Positions 62,222 to 64,000 of a stretch of 64,000 nt of DNA are shown here, in pieces. Each line of letters starts with the position of its first letter. Position 1 is the stretch's first letter. The notes beneath the pieces are model-generated. The model did not search any database. It saw only the letters and a list, made by a program, of their open reading frames with translations, and was not told the origin of the DNA. Made by a program: the position numbers and the translations under genes. The DNA comes from Pseudoalteromonas arctica A 37-1-2 (GTDB taxonomy: Bacteria; Pseudomonadota; Gammaproteobacteria; Enterobacterales; Alteromonadaceae): contig NZ_CP011025.1 in the NCBI RefSeq assembly GCF_000238395.3, forward strand, positions 310,001 through 374,000, written 5' to 3'.

Positions 62222-63397
62222 ATGACTTTAGCTGAGCAATTTTTTGCACTTGATTCACTTTTAATGCGCCATCGTCAGTATTGGCAGTGCACCGCATTTG
62301 ATTTTGACACTATTCCTTGGCCAGAGCTGCAAGGCATACTTAACGAACTAACTGATGATCAGGTAACCGTTCTTGATAATGATCAAAATCAGCTATACCA
62401 ATTTTTTAGCCAACACATAAACCAACTTGATGAACTTGCTAAGCTATGTGATTTACCTAGCTCTGCACACTCTCGATCTGATTATCCGTTTTGGATAAGT
62501 AACGGCATTAAAGGTCGTAAGTTTGATCAGTTACAAGATTTTGTATCTGCACTACCTAATACTAAGCAACCAGTTTTAGAGTGGTGTGCGGGTAAAGGAC
62601 ACTTAGGGCGAATGCTTGCTTTTAATGGCGCAAGTGATGTGCATAGTATTGAACTGCAACAAAGCTTATGCGAGCAAGGACAAAAAAGTGCACAGCAACA
62701 AGGCTTGGCAATGCACTTTAGCCAAGCAGATGTATTAAAAGAGGATATCACTCAATTTTTTAATGCTGATATGCATGCCGTAGCGCTACACGCATGTGGT
62801 GGTTTGCACCAAGCATTTATGCGCCAAGCAAGTTTAGCGAAAGTACAGCAAATTAGCTTTTCACCTTGTTGCTATCATTTATTTACGGCTAATGAGTACC
62901 GTGTAATGAGTGAGGTTGCAAACCAAAGTGAGCTTAACCTAACGCATCGCGATTTAAAGCTCGCATTACAAGAAACCGTTACAGCGCCTTCTCGTCTGGA
63001 AAAAGTACGTAAAACAGAACTAGAATGGCGACTTGGTTTTGACGCACTTAGAAAATCGATTACTGGCGAGCAATATTATGTAAGCGTACCTTCGGTTAAC
63101 AAAGCTATATTCTCAGATTCGTTTAAATCATTTTGTGCATGGGCTGCAGATAAAAAGGCAATAAACCTACCTCAAGATACTGATTATAATAAATATTTAG
63201 ATATTGGTGTTGCTCGAAAAAAAATAACTGACCGAGTTGAACTGGTTCGACATGTGTTCAGAAGAGCAATTGAAGTTTGGCTTGTGCTCGATCGTGCTTT
63301 ATATTTGCAACAGCAAGGCTATCAAGTAAGCGTTAAAACGTTTTGTGAAAAGCAGTTAACGCCTCGTAATATTTTGATTCTTGCTAATATCCATTAA
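62222..63397 (+). CDS. SAM-dependent methyltransferase
   Basis: The 391-residue protein has a central Rossmann methyltransferase domain of the Methyltransf_32/GSTCD-like type. The SAM motif is VLEWCAGKGHLGRMLAFNG near 118-136, the acidic residue in HSIELQQ and the post-motif ALHACGG near 188-194. A cysteine pair SFSPCCYHLF follows. The substrate is not predictable from sequence; family members are thought to modify RNA. It stands between two unrelated genes with its own short upstream region. Confidence 0.82.
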   Translation: MTLAEQFFALDSLLMRHRQYWQCTAFDFDTIPWPELQGILNELTDDQVTVLDNDQNQLYQFFSQHINQLDELAKLCDLPSSAHSRSDYPFWISNGIKGRKFDQLQDFVSALPNTKQPVLEWCAGKGHLGRMLAFNGASDVHSIELQQSLCEQGQKSAQQQGLAMHFSQADVLKEDITQFFNADMHAVALHACGGLHQAFMRQASLAKVQQISFSPCCYHLFTANEYRVMSEVANQSELNLTHRDLKLALQETVTAPSRLEKVRKTELEWRLGFDALRKSITGEQYYVSVPSVNKAIFSDSFKSFCAWAADKKAINLPQDTDYNKYLDIGVARKKITDRVELVRHVFRRAIEVWLVLDRALYLQQQGYQVSVKTFCEKQLTPRNILILANIH

Positions 63398-63427
63398 ATT
63401 TCCGTCCTCGACTTAATAAGAGATGCA

Positions 63428-64000
63428 ATGAGAAAGTTAAAAAATTTATTCGATAACAATAAACGTTGGGCTGCACGTACAAGCGAAGCAGATCCTGAGT
63501 TTTTTAAAATTTTATCTATGCAACAAAATCCAGAGTATTTATGGATTGGTTGTTCAGACTCTCGTGTACCTGCTAATCAAATAGTTGATTTATTACCAGG
63601 CGAATTATTTGTGCATCGTAACGTTGCAAACGTGGTTGTACACACTGACCATAACTGTTTGTCGGTTATGCAGTACGCTGTAGAGGTTTTAAAAGTAAAA
63701 CATATCATGGTAGTAGGTCACTATGGCTGTGGTGGCGTACAAGCCGTTTTAAACAATGCAAAATTTGGCTTTATTGATAATTGGCTACGCCATGTAGGGG
63801 ATGTAAAAGAAAAGCATCTTGAACAACTTGATGCAATGCCAGAAAGCGAACGTTTAAGCCGCCTTATTGAGCTAAATGTAATTGAGCAAGTGCGTAATGT
63901 ATGCCGTACTAACATTGTGCAAGATGCGTGGGAGCGCGGCCAAGAGCTAAGCGTTCATGGTTGGGTTTATGGTTTAGAAAACGGCCATCTTCATGATTTA
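63428..64000 (+). CDS. can: Beta-carbonic anhydrase, cut by the window end
   Basis: The frame is open to the last base (191 codons seen; E. coli Can is 220). It interconverts CO2 and bicarbonate. The zinc and catalytic residues are visible: C and D/R in IGCSDSRVPANQ near 39-50, and H plus C in VGHYGCGGVQ near 95-104. The opening RKLKNLFDNNKRWA and the GWVYGLENGHLHDL end also match the family. This is the class with the cysteine, histidine, cysteine zinc ligands. The remaining C terminus lies outside the window. Confidence 0.94.
   Translation, partial: MRKLKNLFDNNKRWAARTSEADPEFFKILSMQQNPEYLWIGCSDSRVPANQIVDLLPGELFVHRNVANVVVHTDHNCLSVMQYAVEVLKVKHIMVVGHYGCGGVQAVLNNAKFGFIDNWLRHVGDVKEKHLEQLDAMPESERLSRLIELNVIEQVRNVCRTNIVQDAWERGQELSVHGWVYGLENGHLHDL

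Overview
The window looks like chromosomal DNA from a low-GC marine gammaproteobacterium of the order Alteromonadales, most likely Pseudoalteromonas. This is an inference from protein flavour, gene order and rRNA sequence; no database was searched. I found no phage, integrase, intact insertion sequence, CRISPR array or tRNA gene. Most of the window is ordinary core genome.

Layout. 1-3014: yicC, divergent from rph-pyrE, then a first dgkA. 3126-8608: a complete rRNA operon (rrn1: 16S-23S-5S, no tRNA in the spacer), followed by about 600 bases with a decayed 5S fragment and a diverged dispersed repeat. 9203-13582 (minus strand): a PepSY membrane protein gene broken by two in-frame amber codons, pckA preceded by a striking operator-like inverted repeat, and hslR-hslO. 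13793-25190: a complete type II secretion operon gspC to gspN, with a hairpin between gspF and gspG. 25213-30998: a UPF0149 protein, two small unknown genes, ccoG, srkA, two tandem dsbA paralogues and a DUF523 gene. 31009-34716: trmA, a DUF5610-like gene, murI and a membrane-anchored RRM protein convergent with murI. 34913-40727: a second rRNA operon (rrn2) in the same orientation, with a tandemly duplicated promoter/leader and allelic differences from rrn1. 41014-47927: a double VOC protein, an unknown acidic protein coupled to a cis/trans fatty acid isomerase, a hybrid histidine kinase and a ModF-like double ABC ATPase. 47975-55067 (minus strand): a TraB/GumN protein and an envelope-modification cluster eptA-dgkA-LTA-synthase-like sulfatase followed by an OmpR-type regulator and its sensor kinase. 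55334-61028: the ilvGMDA operon behind a clear ilvL leader peptide and attenuator. 61126-64000: an orphan NMT1/THI5-type sensor-like protein, a methyltransferase and the start of a beta-carbonic anhydrase that runs off the window.

How the genes fit together. DsbA oxidises exported proteins, and gspC-N moves folded periplasmic proteins across the outer membrane. The EptA/DgkA/sulfatase group with its two-component system probably remodels lipid A or other envelope glycans and recycles the diacylglycerol released. Cti adjusts membrane fatty acids. The ilv operon makes branched-chain amino acids under attenuation control but lacks ilvE.

The most unusual observations concern the rRNA operons. 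The two 16S copies differ by a block of compensatory changes in one helix plus one change in a conserved segment. The two 23S copies differ by a 19-nt deletion in a conserved region. The rrn2 promoter region is duplicated. Other points worth attention are the double-amber PepSY gene, the paired operators before pckA, the RRM protein whose terminator lies inside murI, and the sensor-like protein with no output domain. I did not find a clearly new multi-gene system.
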